From Mesorhizobium sp. CA8 (lineage in GTDB: Bacteria > Pseudomonadota > Alphaproteobacteria > Rhizobiales > Rhizobiaceae), in assembly GCF_020164955.1 (NCBI RefSeq), contig NZ_JAIUHG010000005.1:1-64000 (forward strand): a stretch of DNA of 64,000 nucleotides, read 5' to 3'. Shown one piece after another: positions 63,783 through 64,000 of the stretch. Position 1 is the first letter of the stretch; each line of letters begins with the position of its first letter. The translations under genes were made by a program, and so were the position numbers. The notes beneath the pieces are model-generated. The model saw only the letters and a program-made list of their open reading frames with translations, had not been told where the DNA came from and made no database searches.

Positions 63783-64000
63783 GATGTGCAGAGTCTTCGC
63801 CGGGCAGGACCCGGAAGGCTACCGGCAGATCAACAGGTCGATCCGCATCGACGGCCATTCGACCAGCATCCAGCTCGAAGCGACATTCTGGGGTCTGCTT
63901 GACGAGATCGCCGACAGCCAGGGACTGACGACGCCGAAATTCATCTCGAAGCTCTATGACGAGGCGATCGAGATCAACGGCCAAATCCCAAACTTCGCTT
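63783..64000 (+). CDS. Ribbon-helix-helix domain protein, cut by the window end
   Basis: The visible 72 codons begin MCRVFAGQDPEGYRQINRSI and continue RIDGHSTSIQLEATFWGLLD, the pattern of ribbon-helix-helix domain proteins in alphaproteobacteria. A strong ribosome site (gggagg) precedes the ATG. The 3' end is outside the window. The protein is probably DNA-binding, or of the DUF-type RHH group. Confidence 0.8.

Overview
The window comes from the chromosome of a high-GC alphaproteobacterium of the Hyphomicrobiales, most likely Mesorhizobium or a close relative. The evidence is the rhizobial-type glycerol operon (glpR-glpD-glpSTPQU-glpV-glpK), a BA14K protein, the urtABCDE urea importer, the coaD-cyclophilin-queA-tgt run beside gyrA, LexA boxes of the alphaproteobacterial form GTTC-N7-GTTC, and a three-copy family of palindromic intergenic repeats.

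Positions 443-14665 are a 14.2-kb integrated phage-like island in the 3' half of a tRNA-Lys(UUU) gene. The intact tRNA (14620-14695, minus strand) lies at the right end, and a 48-bp displaced copy of its 3' half lies at the left end. The island carries a tyrosine integrase, an AlpA-like helix-turn-helix protein, a zinc-knuckle protein, a winged-helix protein followed by iteron-like repeats, a run of stem-loops (6077-6415), and a Nu1-like DNA-binding protein. These are followed by a tail module (a putative neck protein, a 926-aa tape measure and two fibre-like proteins) and a small operon of an XRE regulator with two tiny membrane proteins. No capsid, portal, large terminase, tail tube or lysis gene is visible. 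It is therefore a deleted prophage or a tail-type satellite.

Positions 14696-32260 are core or semi-core chromosome. The region starts with a BA14K protein and a DUF6882-like protein, then the complete glycerol catabolic operon. In its ABC importer, one ATPase has a degenerate signature motif and the other a degenerate H-loop. A group II decarboxylase follows, then the Anbu (proteasome-like) cluster with a transglutaminase-like protease, an alpha-E protein and a circularly permuted ATP-grasp, and a stand-alone Lrp-type ligand domain.

Positions 32472-40817 hold a small secreted protein, then the minus-strand run coaD, two cyclophilins, a small transporter, queA, a small conserved gene and tgt (queuosine tRNA modification), and then gyrA. 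An unlisted 50-aa membrane peptide sits between coaD and gyrA. Positions 40981-54069 are a mosaic of short units: an AraC regulator, a frameshifted VOC gene, MarC, OsmC, a DUF2306 protein, ssb and uvrA (each with a LexA box), an ArsR/SRPBCC pair, a clpP paralogue, a GNAT protein, a DUF72 protein and a GGDEF cyclase.

Positions 54336-60147 are urtEDCBA (minus strand), with a four-hairpin spacer between urtA and urtB. The right end holds a GMC dehydrogenase with the Cys spacing of a 3Fe-4S site, its Tat-signal small subunit, a glyoxalase-family protein, and the start of a ribbon-helix-helix gene cut by the window end.
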